Shown here one piece after another: positions 42,756-52,815 of a DNA stretch of 64,000 nt (position 1 is the stretch's first letter; every line of letters starts with the position of its first letter). The stretch is taken from NCBI RefSeq assembly GCF_949987515.2, contig NC_082702.1, positions 52,421,600 to 52,485,599 on the forward strand, in the 5' to 3' direction. This DNA comes from Delphinus delphis. Lineage: Eukaryota > Chordata > Mammalia > Artiodactyla > Delphinidae. The translations under genes and the position numbers were made by a program. Under the pieces are notes generated by a model that saw nothing but the letters and a program-made list of their open reading frames with translations, made no database searches and had not been told where the DNA came from.

Positions 42756-42763
42756 CCTCCGAC

Positions 42764-42787
42764 CTTGGCCTTGGCCTTGGCCTTGGC
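42764..42787. repeat. (CTTGGC)n hexamer repeat
   Basis: Four exact tandem CTTGGC units. Confidence 0.9.
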
Positions 42788-43395
42788 AGATCCGGGGCGT
42801 GCCTGCCTGCCGACTGTGGCATCGTTCCTCTCTCTGTCCCCAGCCCCGCGCCGGGGCACCCGCAGCAGGTCCAGTCATCCAGGGGTGTTTCCAGATGTGC
42901 ACCAAGAATGGAGCAGATGCAGGGGGGGAAGGGCCCCGGCACCGACCTGCGTTGATGCAAAGGGTGGGAGAGGAGCCTGGGGCTGCGGTGGGAGGGCTGG
43001 GCCTCCTTAGGAACTTCCCAGGGGAAGGCCAAACAGCCTTCCTTTCACCTCGGGGAGGAAATGAAGCAGGACACACTTCCCACAGGAAGCCAACATCAAA
43101 AGAGCGGGTTAGAGGAGCGCTGGCTGGCTCCTACCAGGGGCTGGCGTTCAGGGCGGCCCCTCGTGCCAAGCACTGCTTACGTTTCTCTGCACGGTTCCAG
43201 GGGTCACGGGCTGCCCTCCTCACCTTGCCCACGATGCCCAGGGCCGCACGGTAAGAAGTGGTGAGCCAGGATTCAGGCTCTTCATCCTGTGCCCCACGTC
43301 CTGGGCTCCTTTGACTCTCTCTGGATACCTGCCTGTGGGTACCTGGTACTCTTGTCCCCAGAAAAGCACAGAATTGATTTTTATCGTGAATATTC
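42788..43395. other. GC-rich, no recognisable gene
   Basis: Frames up to 191 codons on the plus strand, none recognised. No repeat found. Confidence 0.45.
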
Positions 43396-43399
43396 TTAC

Positions 43400-43575
43400 T
43401 AAGGATAAATAATAACAGCTGCCATTTATCCAGAGCCTCTAGCTGCCAGGCACTTGCCTGCATCATCTCGTTTACCTGCTAAAGAAGCCCATGGCATGGG
43501 CCCCATTATCCATCATGATGCATGGGTTACGTCACTAGCCATCAGTCATACAGCTGGTGTCAGAGACGGAGAGAT
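43400..43575 (-). repeat. MIR SINE (left arm of an inverted pair)
   Basis: 'taataacagctgccatttatccagagcctc' start, 'tgccaggcacttgcctgcatcatctcg', 'tacagctggtgtcagag'. Antisense, followed closely by a sense MIR. Confidence 0.85.
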
Positions 43576-43599
43576 GGGACCTCCACCTGGTTCTGATGA

Positions 43600-43785
43600 C
43601 CAAAGTCCTATACCTGGGCACTCTCAGGCTTCGAGCAAGTTAGGTGACCTCTCTGAACCTGAGTTTCCTCTTCTATATATGGGCCTAATCACGCTCCCTG
43701 TAGCAAAGTTTTGAATTATGTGAATTAATTAAGTGGAAAGTGCCTGGCACAGTGTCAGCTGCCGTCACGGGCATCGTCGTCATTA
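43600..43785 (+). repeat. MIR SINE (right arm of an inverted pair)
   Basis: 'cgagcaagttaggtgacctctctgaacctgagtttcctcttc' (43633-43674), 'gaattaattaagtggaaagtgcctggcacagtgtcag'. Confidence 0.9.
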
Positions 43786-44740
43786 GTACCATAACATAGG
43801 GTCTCGTGAGGAATAGACACTGATGGTCAGAGTGGAACTTCCTGGCCTGGGGAGGTAGAGGAGGAGCCCCCATGGGTGTGCCCGGGCAGGTTGGGCACAG
43901 CGGTAGGGGGGAGCCAGGCAGACCTAAGGACCGAGGCTCCTGTGAGGGGGCTGGGCGTGGGCGTGAAGAGGAGCTGCCCGCGCAGGTGGGCGGCGGAGGG
44001 GCCTCCGGGAGAACAGCAGACCGACCCAGCCCGCCACCACCGCTCCATTTCCCGCGAGGAGGGAAGTTACGGATTTCCGCCCTGGCTTCCAGGGAAGGAT
44101 GGGACCGGCTGCCCGGCTGCTGGGGTGCGGTCGGCATGGGGAGGCTGGTGGGAAGCTTGCTGTGCTCCTGCGCAGCTCACGGGCCGTGTCCAGAGCCCTC
44201 CTGCTGCTGACCACGGGCTGATGGAAGTCACACACCTGCTTACTGGAGGGTGGGTAGCTGTGTCCCCTAACCTGAGATATCCTGGGCCCCTCTTCCTTTT
44301 ATTTTTGTGGGAGGAGTGGCTGAGACCCCAGAACTGTTGGCCACTGGCATTTGGAGGCCTTGACATGGAGCCCTCCCTGATGGAGGAGCTGCAGCTCCAG
44401 CCTGACACCCTTGAGAGCTGTCACCTCCTAGAAGCCCTCCCTGATGCCCAGCAGCAGGCAGCCATCCTTCTTGGAATGTTGGTCAGCCCTGCTCCACGAC
44501 TTCACTGTTGGCTGTTTCCTCTCCAGCTTATCCCCCACCTAGAGAGGAATTTCTTAGCCCCTCAGTCTCCTCATCTCGGAAACGTACACATTGCAGGATA
44601 ACTGCCTGCGCGCTCCCGCTTCCTCCAGCCCTGAGACTTGCAGGAGCAGAGACTGTCTGGTGAAAAGGGGAGGGTCAAGGGGAGCAGGAGAGCCAGTGAC
44701 GGAAGGCAGGGGCCTTGAAGATGCTGCAGATCTGGGGTGG
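43786..44740. other. GC-rich stretch, no supported gene
   Basis: 43870-44160 is CpG-enriched but short. A 241-codon plus-strand frame (43876-44601) has no domain I recognise. An exact 14-bp direct repeat AGCCCTCCCTGATG occurs at 44369 and 44433. Confidence 0.5.
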
Positions 44741-44744
44741 TGAG

Positions 44745-44910
44745 CTCAGCTGTGCCTCAGTTTTCCCCTCTGTAAAATGGGGATAACAAGGGGACCTACC
44801 TTAAAGGGTCAATGTGAGCAGTGGGTGAGTTAACGCTCGTAACCCGTATAGACAGAGCCTAGCCTGTAGTGAGTACTGTGGTTACTGTTATTAATTATTG
44901 CATTTAGTTC
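44745..44910 (+). repeat. MIR SINE, 3' half
   Basis: 'ctcagttttcccctctgtaaaatggggataacaagg' (44757-44792), then the 'cagagcctagcctgtagtgag' tail. The 5' half is missing. Confidence 0.9.
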
Positions 44911-44919
44911 ATTAAAACA

Positions 44920-45070
44920 ATGTCGAATCAATATTTGTTGTACCTACTGTTGTCCTGAGGATACAGACGTGAACAAAACAAACAACCCCCTGCCTTCATG
45001 GGCCTTACTAGTTATGGGAGATGGATAGGAAACGGATAAGTAAGTGAAACGTGTGTACGATGATGGTGCG
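44920..45070 (-). mobile_element. L2 3'-end fragment
   Basis: 'aatatttgttgtacctactgttgtcctgaggatacagacgtgaacaaaacaaac' is the antisense L2 end. Followed by GATG/GGT-type simple repeat (45058-45115). Confidence 0.8.
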
Positions 45071-45119
45071 TCCTACCGTGATGACGATGATGGTGAGGGT
45101 GATGGTGATGCTGTGCGCT

Positions 45120-45390
45120 GTGCAGAGGGATTAAGCCACACGGTGGAGCGGGGCTTCGGTGAGAAAGGGTTTTGTGATGTTAAATTGGGTGGACTTTTGT
45201 GCACACACTGTCAGTGATTTTGATGTCACAGTGCTCCTCAGACACCATCCTGAAGAGCAGGTCCATAAAGCCATGCCGTGCAGGCTGAGGTGGGGGCCAG
45301 CCCCCCACGGGGACCCTTGAAGCCCATTTAGGGGTCCCAAGGAGCACAGTTTGAAAACCAACGTTCCATCTCTTGTGTCTCTTCCCAGTT
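45120..45390. other. no recognised gene
   Basis: 'gaccccttg...ggggtcccaagg' near 45310-45345 recalls an old repeat I cannot name. No exon. Confidence 0.4.
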
Positions 45391-45405
45391 AAAACGATCA
45401 CAGAG

Positions 45406-45618
45406 GGCTTTCCTGGTGGCGCAGTGGTTGAGAGTCCGCCTGCCGATGCAGGGGACATGGGCTCGTGCCCCGGTCCAGGAAGATCCCACATGCCGCGGAG
45501 CGGCTGGGCCCGTGAGCCATGGCCGCTGAGCCTGCGCGTCCGGAGCCTGTGCTCCGCAACGGGAGAGGCCACAGCGGTGAGAGGCCCGCGTACCGCAAAA
45601 AAAAGAAAAAAAAAAAAG
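45406..45618 (+). mobile_element. short CHR-2-type SINE
   Basis: Same short SINE as at 9415, 24387 and 26056, but on the plus strand: 'ggctttcctggtggcgcagt' head and an A-rich tail. Target duplication ACGATCACAGAG / ACAATCACAGAG at 45394-45405 and 45619-45630 (one mismatch). Confidence 0.95.
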
Positions 45619-45630
45619 ACAATCACAGAG

Positions 45631-46779
45631 TCTAAGAAGAACATTCTGTTAAACAGAATTGGAGGAAAGGGGGCAAAGGGCAGGTTTAAGACAGAAAGCA
45701 GTGCCAGTTGGAAGGCAGTGCCTAGGGGCCGCCCACTCACCGGGCACTGGGGCCACTTGCTCACCTCATCGCGGCAGGTGAGTTGAGCAGCTGGCAGTGG
45801 CCATGAAAGTGGACTGCGGAGAAGTACCGGCTGGGCCCCTGAAGGGGTGTCTGGGGCGTGGCAAGGTCTCAGATGTAGAGAGGGGCAGGGACGCAGGGGC
45901 AGGGGAGCCGAGGCGTCCACAGCCGCTCCTGGCAGCCTCGGGCAGCCGTGGGGTCAGCAGCGTGGGGCCCCGTCTGCCCAGGTAGCTCTGGCCCCCGATG
46001 GCTGCTGATTATGAGAGCAGCCGTCATGTGGGAGGACCTGCTACGTGTCTCATGAGACGTGCTTTCCACCTTGTACGGGGCCCTCCCCACCCCAGGGGAG
46101 GAGCTCGGGGCCCGGCCAGGTTGAGCCACTGGTCCAAGGCTGCCTGGAGCTCAGGACTGCGAGGTGTGGCCAGCTGAGGGCTCAAGGAGCCGTTTGCAAA
46201 GGGCCCCTGAACCCGGCTGGCAGCTTCCAGAAGGGTCTCCGGGGGCCGGGGGACTTTCTCTCACCATCATTGGCTTGAGCCCTATGGGGCCTTACGACAC
46301 AGCCGGCTCGTTGAGGTTGCAGTGCGCACTCGTCCTCCCTGTGACATCCCAGCCTAGGCAGGCTGGCCAGGCCCTGGCAGCTGGGTTCTAACTAATCTGA
46401 AGTCCCAGGGGGAGCTGAGGTGAACGTGGAATGCCAGTTTTCAGAAAGCACCCTGAGGCCCCGGCGTGCAGCTGCCGGGCCTGCGCAGACTCGGGGCTGG
46501 TGGAGGCCGGCCTGGGAGCCTCCACCCCACCCAGGCTGCCTCCTCTGCCACGTGGTCCTGGGCCCCCAGCAGGACTACTTCGGGGGGCGGCCCTGTCCCC
46601 CCGCGGCTTCTTGAACGTGGCATGCCCCCGCTACGCCGGCGCTTCCCTTGTGCCAGGCCTTCTCTGGGCACTCGGTTTCGGTTTGCTTTTCATTGTTCTT
46701 TGTTTGTTTGTTCATTCATTCCTGCCTGTGTACGCCCATTTTTTCATTCGTTTCCATTCATTCATTCAGAACCGCGCAG
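45631..46779. other. GC-rich, no recognisable gene
   Basis: Chance frames up to 143 codons; none recognised. TTTG/ATTC-type simple sequence at 46695-46765. Confidence 0.5.
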
Positions 46780-46960
46780 CAGCTCAGAGGGCAGGCCCAG
46801 AGCACACAGAGCTGGCTTCGAGCCCCTGCTCCGAGCTGGGGGTCTGGGGACAAATTACTTAACCTAATGGGGATGGCAATCCTCCCAGGGCCGTCAGGAG
46901 GGTGAAAGGAAATAGCACGCGGAGCCCCTGGCGCGCGCGTGTGCAGTGGCTGGTCCGTGG
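46780..46960 (+). repeat. MIR SINE
   Basis: 'gagctggcttcgagcccctgctccgagctggggg' head, 'caaattacttaacctaatggggatggcaat' (46850-46879) core, degraded tail. Confidence 0.75.
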
Positions 46961-47209
46961 ACTGTCGTGCATGTCTGTCCCTCACCAGCTCACACTCGCG
47001 TTTTCTCTCCGTCCTTCCTACAGAACTAGCTGAGGCACAGGGCTGAGTCACCGGTGGCCCGTGTTGCCGGCCTTGCCGGAGTGGGTTCCCCACCTTTCTC
47101 CACGTACAGTCAGCCGATGGGTCCCTCTGAGCACTTGGCCACCAATAGCCCAGGCTGCTCAGAGCCGCCCTTCCCACTGGGGTTATCAGGCCCGCGCTCA
47201 ACACGATTC

Positions 47210-47580
47210 TCCCCCCCGAGCGGGTCCACCCCATGCACGCGCGTGCTCCCCGAGCATGCCTGCACACTGCACGCCCGCATATGTGCACACGTGTCTTCAC
47301 ACTGGCCCGGGAGCAGCACGTGTTTGGGGCAGTCGCACACGCTTCCCACGACCTCTGGCGTCGTGGTTACACGCAGCACATGTGTTGGAGAACAGCTGGG
47401 CACATGTCACTCTTGCACGCTGCTCCGCTGCACACCCAGCCCATGTTTCCCTGCCCCAAGTGTGCGCGTGCCCCCATTTAGTCCACACTGTGCACACCTC
47501 TGCAGTGTATACAGGTGTGCATGTCCAACCGTGTGAGCACTCACTTACATGTGTGTATTTATTTTTTTTAACACACACAT
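47210..47580. repeat. CACACGTG-rich degenerate repeat region (part 1)
   Basis: Imperfect CACACGTG/GTGCAC-type alternating purine-pyrimidine sequence with two exact CACGTG at 47288 and 47317. It resembles part 2 at 47820-48020. Confidence 0.65.
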
Positions 47581-47584
47581 ACAT

Positions 47585-47812
47585 CGCATTTACTCAGGCC
47601 CCACCAAAGTGCTTTACAACCAGGAGTTCATTTAATCCCCCTGAGGACACTCTGAGGTGGTGACTACCATGAGCCCTGTCTTCCAGATGAGGAAACAGGC
47701 CTGGGGAAGTTAGGGTCTCTGGCTCAAGGTCGCACGCTAGGGCAGGGCAGGCCAAGCTTCAGCCCCAGCCTGGCTCTAGCCAGGACTCTGAAGCCCGCCG
47801 CGATGCTCTTCC
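47585..47812 (-). repeat. MIR SINE
   Basis: 'cgcatttactcaggccccaccaaagtgctttacaaccagg', 'ttccagatgaggaaacaggcctgggg' (47681-47706), 'gctctagccaggactctg'. Sits between the two CACGTG-rich parts. Confidence 0.85.
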
Positions 47813-47814
47813 CG

Positions 47815-48025
47815 TGAAGGTGTGTGGCTTGTGCCACGCTCACCCTGTGAATGTGTGTAGGCGTGGTGTACACCCCTCGCAGTGTACACACGTGACCACC
47901 TTCTCAAGGTCACGGGTGCACACGCTGCCCACGTGCACGGGAGGACACACGATACACGTGCCAGAGAACATGCTTATGTCTGCACGCATGCCACTCGCAC
48001 ACACACAGACAGACACGCAGGTATC
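47815..48025. repeat. CACACGTG-rich degenerate repeat region (part 2)
   Basis: Three exact CACGTG (47889, 47930, 47955) in CA/CACG-rich DNA. Segments such as 'cgcagtgtacacacgtg' resemble 'ctgcagtgtatacaggtg' in part 1. Confidence 0.65.
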
Positions 48026-48980
48026 CTGTACCTCTCTCCCAAGCCTCGCCCCAGTCTCCAGCTCCCTTTCCCACCTTCTAGATTGTTCTCTGTTTCCGCA
48101 CACTCACCCGGCCGGAGAGGGAAGTGATTCTACAGGTTTGGACTTGCCCAACCGGGGCCACCTGTGCTCAGCTTCTCCCCGGCTTGTGGCCCCTGTGTGG
48201 CAGGCAGCCCTGACCCAGGGCCGCCCCCAGAGCCCCACAGCTCTTTCCTCTGCCAGGGCCCCTACTTGGCTCCCTTCCCATCCATCTTCTCGGTTGGCAC
48301 AGGTATCTGGGAACAGCCATGCTGGGCTGGGCCGGGGACAGGGCCGCGTCCCGGGGGGCAGGAGTGACTGGTCCAAAGGCTTCCCACGAGTCCACGGCAG
48401 GAAACTCAACGTTTCCTCCTTCTGGTCCTTCACTTCCTGGCAGTTGTCCCCCACCTCCCTTCCAGCTCATCCGCCCACCCCAACCCCGCAGGGCCTTTGA
48501 ATCTGACCATCAGCGGCTCCCAGCCCTGCCCAGGGCCTGCAGTTGTCGCCCTCACGTTCGAGTCTGGGCTTGTCGGCCGAGGCGAGACTCTCCTGTTTTG
48601 GCCTCGTGAGAAGTATCCAGACCTCTGGGCCACGGCCAGAGCTGCTGCGCTCCCCGGCACCTTAACCTGTCTCTGCACCTTGCTTGGCCGTCTCCCCACC
48701 GCCACCCGCCCCCGTGGAATCTCTCTTTCCTTCTACAAAACATACCCAGCCTGGAGGGAGGCACCAAGTCCCCCCTTTGCGCTCAGCCGTCTTCACCCTC
48801 TGACCTCCGTTAGAGCTGGTGGTCAGTGCTGTCTGAGCGCTGCTGGGCCTGGAGCCGTGGGCTTTCACTGAACTTGCAGCTTTTCTTTCGGTGAATTTTG
48901 ATTCTTCATCAAGATGCCCACGCTCCCTCTCTCCCTCCTCCCCCCCGCCCGCCCCACTCCGCTCTTTCTCTCTTCCTTTC
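48026..48980. other. GC-rich, no recognisable gene
   Basis: Chance frames up to 228 codons starting in the repeat; none recognised. Pyrimidine-rich near 48915-48980. Confidence 0.5.
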
Positions 48981-49625
48981 CGTGTGCCAAGCACTGTGTC
49001 CAGCCCTGAGCGCTGCTGCTTTGAAGCCGCACATTGAACTAACAAAAGAAAACCCCAAGGAGCTGAGAAATCACTTGATAGCGCAGGTGCCCCTTGCCAA
49101 TTGGTTTAAAAGTTTTTATGAGCAAATCTGGTGGTTATCCTTTGGAAAATAAGCAAAGGCAAACCACTTCCTGCCGCTTCCAGGAGCCGCTCGAGTGCCT
49201 GAGCTTTCTAAGACCTACCAAGAATCTGAAACTTCAGGCAAGCTTCCTCCGTTTTCCTGGAGAACTCGGCAATTTGTGTTAGTGAAATTCCTCTGGGCCC
49301 GATGGGCTTGGAGATTGCATTTCAGCCTTGTCTTGCAAAGGAATTTCTGAGCTCGAGTAACTTGGCTAGAGGGAAAAAGGGGAACTCTGGCTTGTGACCG
49401 AGGCAGCGGTGCCCTTTATGGGACCGGGGCCATGCAGCCTCAGGGGACCCAGACCCCCTCCTCTGAGTCAGCTACCTCTCCGGGCCTAGGGCGAGCTCTG
49501 GCAGTGCCATGTGCCACGTGTGGATTCAGGCCTTCTTGCACCTCTTACTTGACCTGTGACCTAAACTCCCAAACGGGGAGAGGAGCTGCTGTGCTCCCCA
49601 TTGCGGGAGAGGGGGGTAGGGCTGC
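48981..49625. other. AT-richer repeat-free island
   Basis: 49000-49400 lacks repeats I recognise and carries an AAACCACTTCCT motif at 49161-49172; possible conserved non-coding DNA. No exon is supported. Confidence 0.4.
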
Positions 49626-49627
49626 CG

Positions 49628-49772
49628 GTGGTTAAGACACGGCCCGAGTCTTAGGTTCGAATCCAGTCCTGTCACTAACTAGCAAGTTATGTAACCCCTC
49701 TGTGCCTTAGTTTCCTTATTTGTAAAACAGTGATGATTCTCGTACTCCCCTGGGAATGGTAGAACTTCTTGA
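49628..49772 (+). repeat. MIR SINE (left arm of an inverted pair)
   Basis: 'ggtggttaagacacggcc', 'ggttcgaatccagtcctgtcactaactagcaag', 'tgtaacccctctgtgccttagtttccttatttgtaaaac' (49690-49728). Confidence 0.93.
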
Positions 49773-49777
49773 TTCAA

Positions 49778-49990
49778 TAAACACCTGTATAATGCACCTA
49801 CCACATGCTAGGTCCTGCATTAAGAGTTTGCAAATATTAACTAGTGTAATCTTTGCAGCAGCCCTCTGAGGCCGCTGCTACTTAGCTCCATTACACAGAT
49901 GAGGAGACCGGGGCCCAGAGAGGTTAAGTAACTCAGGCTGCTGCTGGTTGGTGGTAGGGCCGGGCTTTAGACCAGAAAGTCTGGCCTCAG
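49778..49990 (-). repeat. MIR SINE (right arm of an inverted pair)
   Basis: 'aataaacacctgtataatgcacctaccacatgctagg', 'ttacacagatgaggagaccggggcccagagaggttaagtaactc' (49891-49934), 'ctttagaccagaaagtctgg'. Antisense, abutting the sense copy. Confidence 0.93.
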
Positions 49991-50074
49991 CATCTGGGCT
50001 TGTTCCCACGGAGGTACATGTCGCTCTAGGTAGGGTAAGATGAGGTGCTGTCCTTCAGCAGGGTGAGCCCTATC

Positions 50075-50180
50075 CTGTTTTGCTTGGGACAATCCCAGGA
50101 TACATTTGTAATCCTGGTATAATTATCAGTCATGCCCCACTTCAAGTCGTTCCCCAGACTGTCTGTCCCATTTGGAGGAT
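50075..50180. repeat. unassigned old interspersed repeat (copy 2)
   Basis: 'tcctgttttgcttgggacaatcccagg' resembles the reverse complement of the 13436-13545 copy. Family not assigned. Confidence 0.45.
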
Positions 50181-51030
50181 AGCTGATGGGGTCAGCTGAT
50201 GTGTGGAGTACTTTGGACAGTCCCGGGAACACCGTGGGCACAGGATCCACGGGAACGATGGAGGGGGAGGTGACACAGCCATCACCACCAGCTTGGGTCG
50301 CCGGGGGGTTGCCTGAGTCACTGCAGAACAGAGATGTCCTCCTGCGTCAGTTCATTCACCTACTGCGCTGGGCCTCTCTCGCACGCCAGGCATTCGCGGG
50401 TGTCGTGCTATGGGGCTGGGGGTTCGTTGGGGGGGGGTGATGAGAAGGGAGACAGAGGACACAGCCAGCAGCTCTGGAAGATGAAGTCACCCCCAAGACT
50501 CGCCCTTGTAAGAAATGTGAAGCATTACTCCCGTTCATAGTCCCCTTGCTTTGTTTGGCAAATTGTGACAATACATCACCAACCCAGCACACTCTGATTA
50601 CCTGTTGTTTGAATTTAAAAAAAGAAAAAGAAAAAGAAGCCGGCCAGAAAACAGCTTCTGGTTATGTGATCGGTATTTCGAAGTTTCCATTCCTGAGCCG
50701 GCCTTGGGGCAGGGCCAGTCCCCAGGCTGTATGGAGACATGGCTGTCCTCAAGATGCCTGGTAATTGGTTTATCGTTGGTGCACACCCACTGCGCCCTGT
50801 CTCCCTGTCCTGAGATGTGTTTGCAGGATGTCGTGGGATGTGGCTTTCCCGGTGGATGTTTTATTAAAGACCTGCTCCAGTTCAGCACGTGCTAAATACG
50901 GTGGCTGAAGAACACAGGGCTCTGGGGTTGGGCGAACAGCTCACCCCTGTTTCCTCATTGGGAAGTCCCAAGTCCCAGGGAAAGAGGGCCGTTGGTCACC
51001 CTCCTCTGGAGCGAAGCCAGCCGTGGGTGA
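50181..51030. other. mostly unannotated
   Basis: A short antisense L2-like piece at 50345-50410 ('cattcacctactgcgctggg'), then unique-looking DNA with A-rich simple sequence at 50615-50640. No exon supported. Confidence 0.5.
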
Positions 51031-51034
51031 CCAC

Positions 51035-51195
51035 ACCGGGCTCTGCTGTGTGTCAGCCGGTACGTTGCTTAGCCACACTGAGCCTCAGTTTCCTCTCCTG
51101 CAGAAGAGGCTTGATTGGTACCCGTCTCACGGGGTCACTGTGAGGTATCAGTAATTTATGACGCCTCACAAGTGGTGGTGAGCCCTGGTTCCTTA
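51035..51195 (+). repeat. MIR SINE
   Basis: 'cactgagcctcagtttcctctcctgcagaagaggcttg' (51077-51114), 'acggggtcactgtgaggtatcag'. Confidence 0.85.
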
Positions 51196-51199
51196 CTGG

Positions 51200-51455
51200 T
51201 TATAGATTATCTTAAGATTTTCCTCCTGGTGCCGAGACAGTAGTTATTATCCTCCGGTTTCGGTGGACAGCCAGGAAGCCTGCCCAGTCTGACCACCTTA
51301 ACTCAGGGAGGGTGTCTGGAAGTGCATTCTGCATCTCGGCCCACTACCTTGTTCTCTGAGGCTGCCTGCAGCCTGTGGCCCCGCCCAGATCCCGGAACCA
51401 GCCACTGGGCCTGTGTGTGATCACACCTGGCGTCGTGGTCTGTGCACTTCGTGTT
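51200..51455. other. no recognised feature
   Basis: Unique-looking GC-average DNA. Confidence 0.4.
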
Positions 51456-51459
51456 TAAA

Positions 51460-51590
51460 CCCTCACGCGAAAATCCTTACTTTACAAATGGAGACTTGAG
51501 GCTTGAAAAGGTAAAGTCGTTTCCCCATCGTTAGAAAAATGTGAAGCTGGGGCTTGAGCCCACCTTTGCCTTGAGCCACAGGCCGTGCCT
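51460..51590 (-). repeat. MIR SINE
   Basis: 'ctttacaaatggagacttgaggcttgaaaaggtaaagtcg' (51480-51519) is an antisense MIR core, then 'gtgaagctggggcttgagccca'. Confidence 0.85.
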
Positions 51591-51804
51591 CTGCAGTGTG
51601 GCCCGGGATCCGGGCCGATCTGCGAGGAGATGAGTACAGAGAGCGAGAATAAGAGTGTAGACACTTTGCTAGTAATTTAACATTGCAATGTTGTTTTTAT
51701 TGTGTTTTTCAAAAGTATTGGTCTGCAGTGGATTGGAAATTAAAAATAAAAGTGGAAACTGGTCTCTCACAACAGGTAGGTTAAGAAATGCTGCCATAGA
51801 CTGT

Positions 51805-52135
51805 GCTGTTTAACTCCTTGTATCAGCCAGTCAGGCGAGGTTGTGCCGCAGTAGCAAACAGCCCTGCCCACCAGTAGCTTTACACAACTGAAGTTTATTT
51901 CTCCTTCGTGCTAAACATCCGGGGCACTTCAGCAGGGGCCTTGCTCGTCTCCGGAATACACGGGGCCCCAGGCTGGTGGAGGCCCCATCTCAACATATGT
52001 TTCCCCCATCAGGAAGGCAGGATAAGAGATGTGGCAACTTGTACATGGACCTGCAAGTGACACACGTCACTTTTGCCATTGCACTGGCTGGAGCGAGTCA
52101 CACAGCCACACCTACAATTTAAGGAGGGGTGAAGT
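51805..52135. repeat. unassigned old transposon-like repeat (copy 2)
   Basis: Same type as at 27000: 'caactgaagtttatttctccttc' (51887-51909), 'gcaagtgacacacgtcacttttgccattgcactggct' (52053-52089), 'cacctacaatttaagg'. Family not assigned. Confidence 0.55.
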
Positions 52136-52139
52136 GGAG

Positions 52140-52555
52140 CCCCACCCTGTGCCTGGATAAAGGAGGAGACCTGCGTGTTTGGGAACAGCCCTGCTACCTA
52201 CCACACTCCTGCCTGTTCCCGCTCTGGGTGTGACTGGTCCTCTGGGCCGGCCAGGCTCCCACAACCTCAGGGCTGCTGATTTGGTCCCACCATTTACACT
52301 CCGGTTTCCACAGGCAGCAGGGTCCGTGGGCCCAGGGCACCAGGTGAGGCCCTCTGGACTGGGTTCCGGACCCTGCTGGAGGGTAGCTTTAGTGCTTTCT
52401 TGGTTTGGGAACTGAAAGTCTTGTCTACTTCCGCCAGGCTGTGCAAGGGAAGAAATGGCGAGCAGCGTCAGGAAGCTACTCTGACATGTTGGCCAAGATA
52501 ATTTCCCTTCCCAGACCTCGGGGCTCTCCTTGGTGAAGCAGGGGCTGGTGTAAAT
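52140..52555. other. no recognisable gene
   Basis: GC-average; frames up to 151 codons, none recognised. Confidence 0.45.
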
Positions 52556-52559
52556 CAGG

Positions 52560-52815
52560 AATAACATGAACTACTGTTGATTGGGTGCTTACCATGTGCT
52601 AGGCACCAGGCTGAGCCATTTGCACACATTTTCTTGATTCATCCTTCTGCAACCCTGACAGGTGGGACTGTTCTTAGCCTCATTTTATGGATGAGGCCAC
52701 CAAGGCTCAGAGAGGTGAAGGAACGTCCTCTAGGTCACACAGGTGGCTGAGCTGGGGCTGGATCCAGGTCTGTGTGATTCTGAGCTTGCTCTCTGAACTG
52801 CTTTACTGAGTTGGG
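52560..52815 (-). repeat. MIR SINE, near full length
   Basis: 'tgattgggtgcttaccatgtgctaggcacc' (52578-52607), 'cctcattttatggatgaggccaccaaggctcagagagg' (52679-52716), 'ggtcacacaggtggctgagctggggctggatcc'. Antisense; all segments in order. Confidence 0.95.

Noticed and set aside
43870..44160. possible CpG island
   Set aside because: CpG-enriched but under about 300 bp and with no promoter or exon nearby.
43876..44601. 241-codon plus-strand frame with a Gln/Leu-rich end
   Set aside because: No family recognised, overlaps frames on both strands, and no splice or start context.
45180..45920. 246-codon minus-strand frame
   Set aside because: It runs across the SINE at 45406-45618 and its poly(A)/T tail.
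47814..48500. 228-codon frame beginning in CA-rich repeat
   Set aside because: Low-complexity composition with His/Thr-rich start; a product of the repeat.
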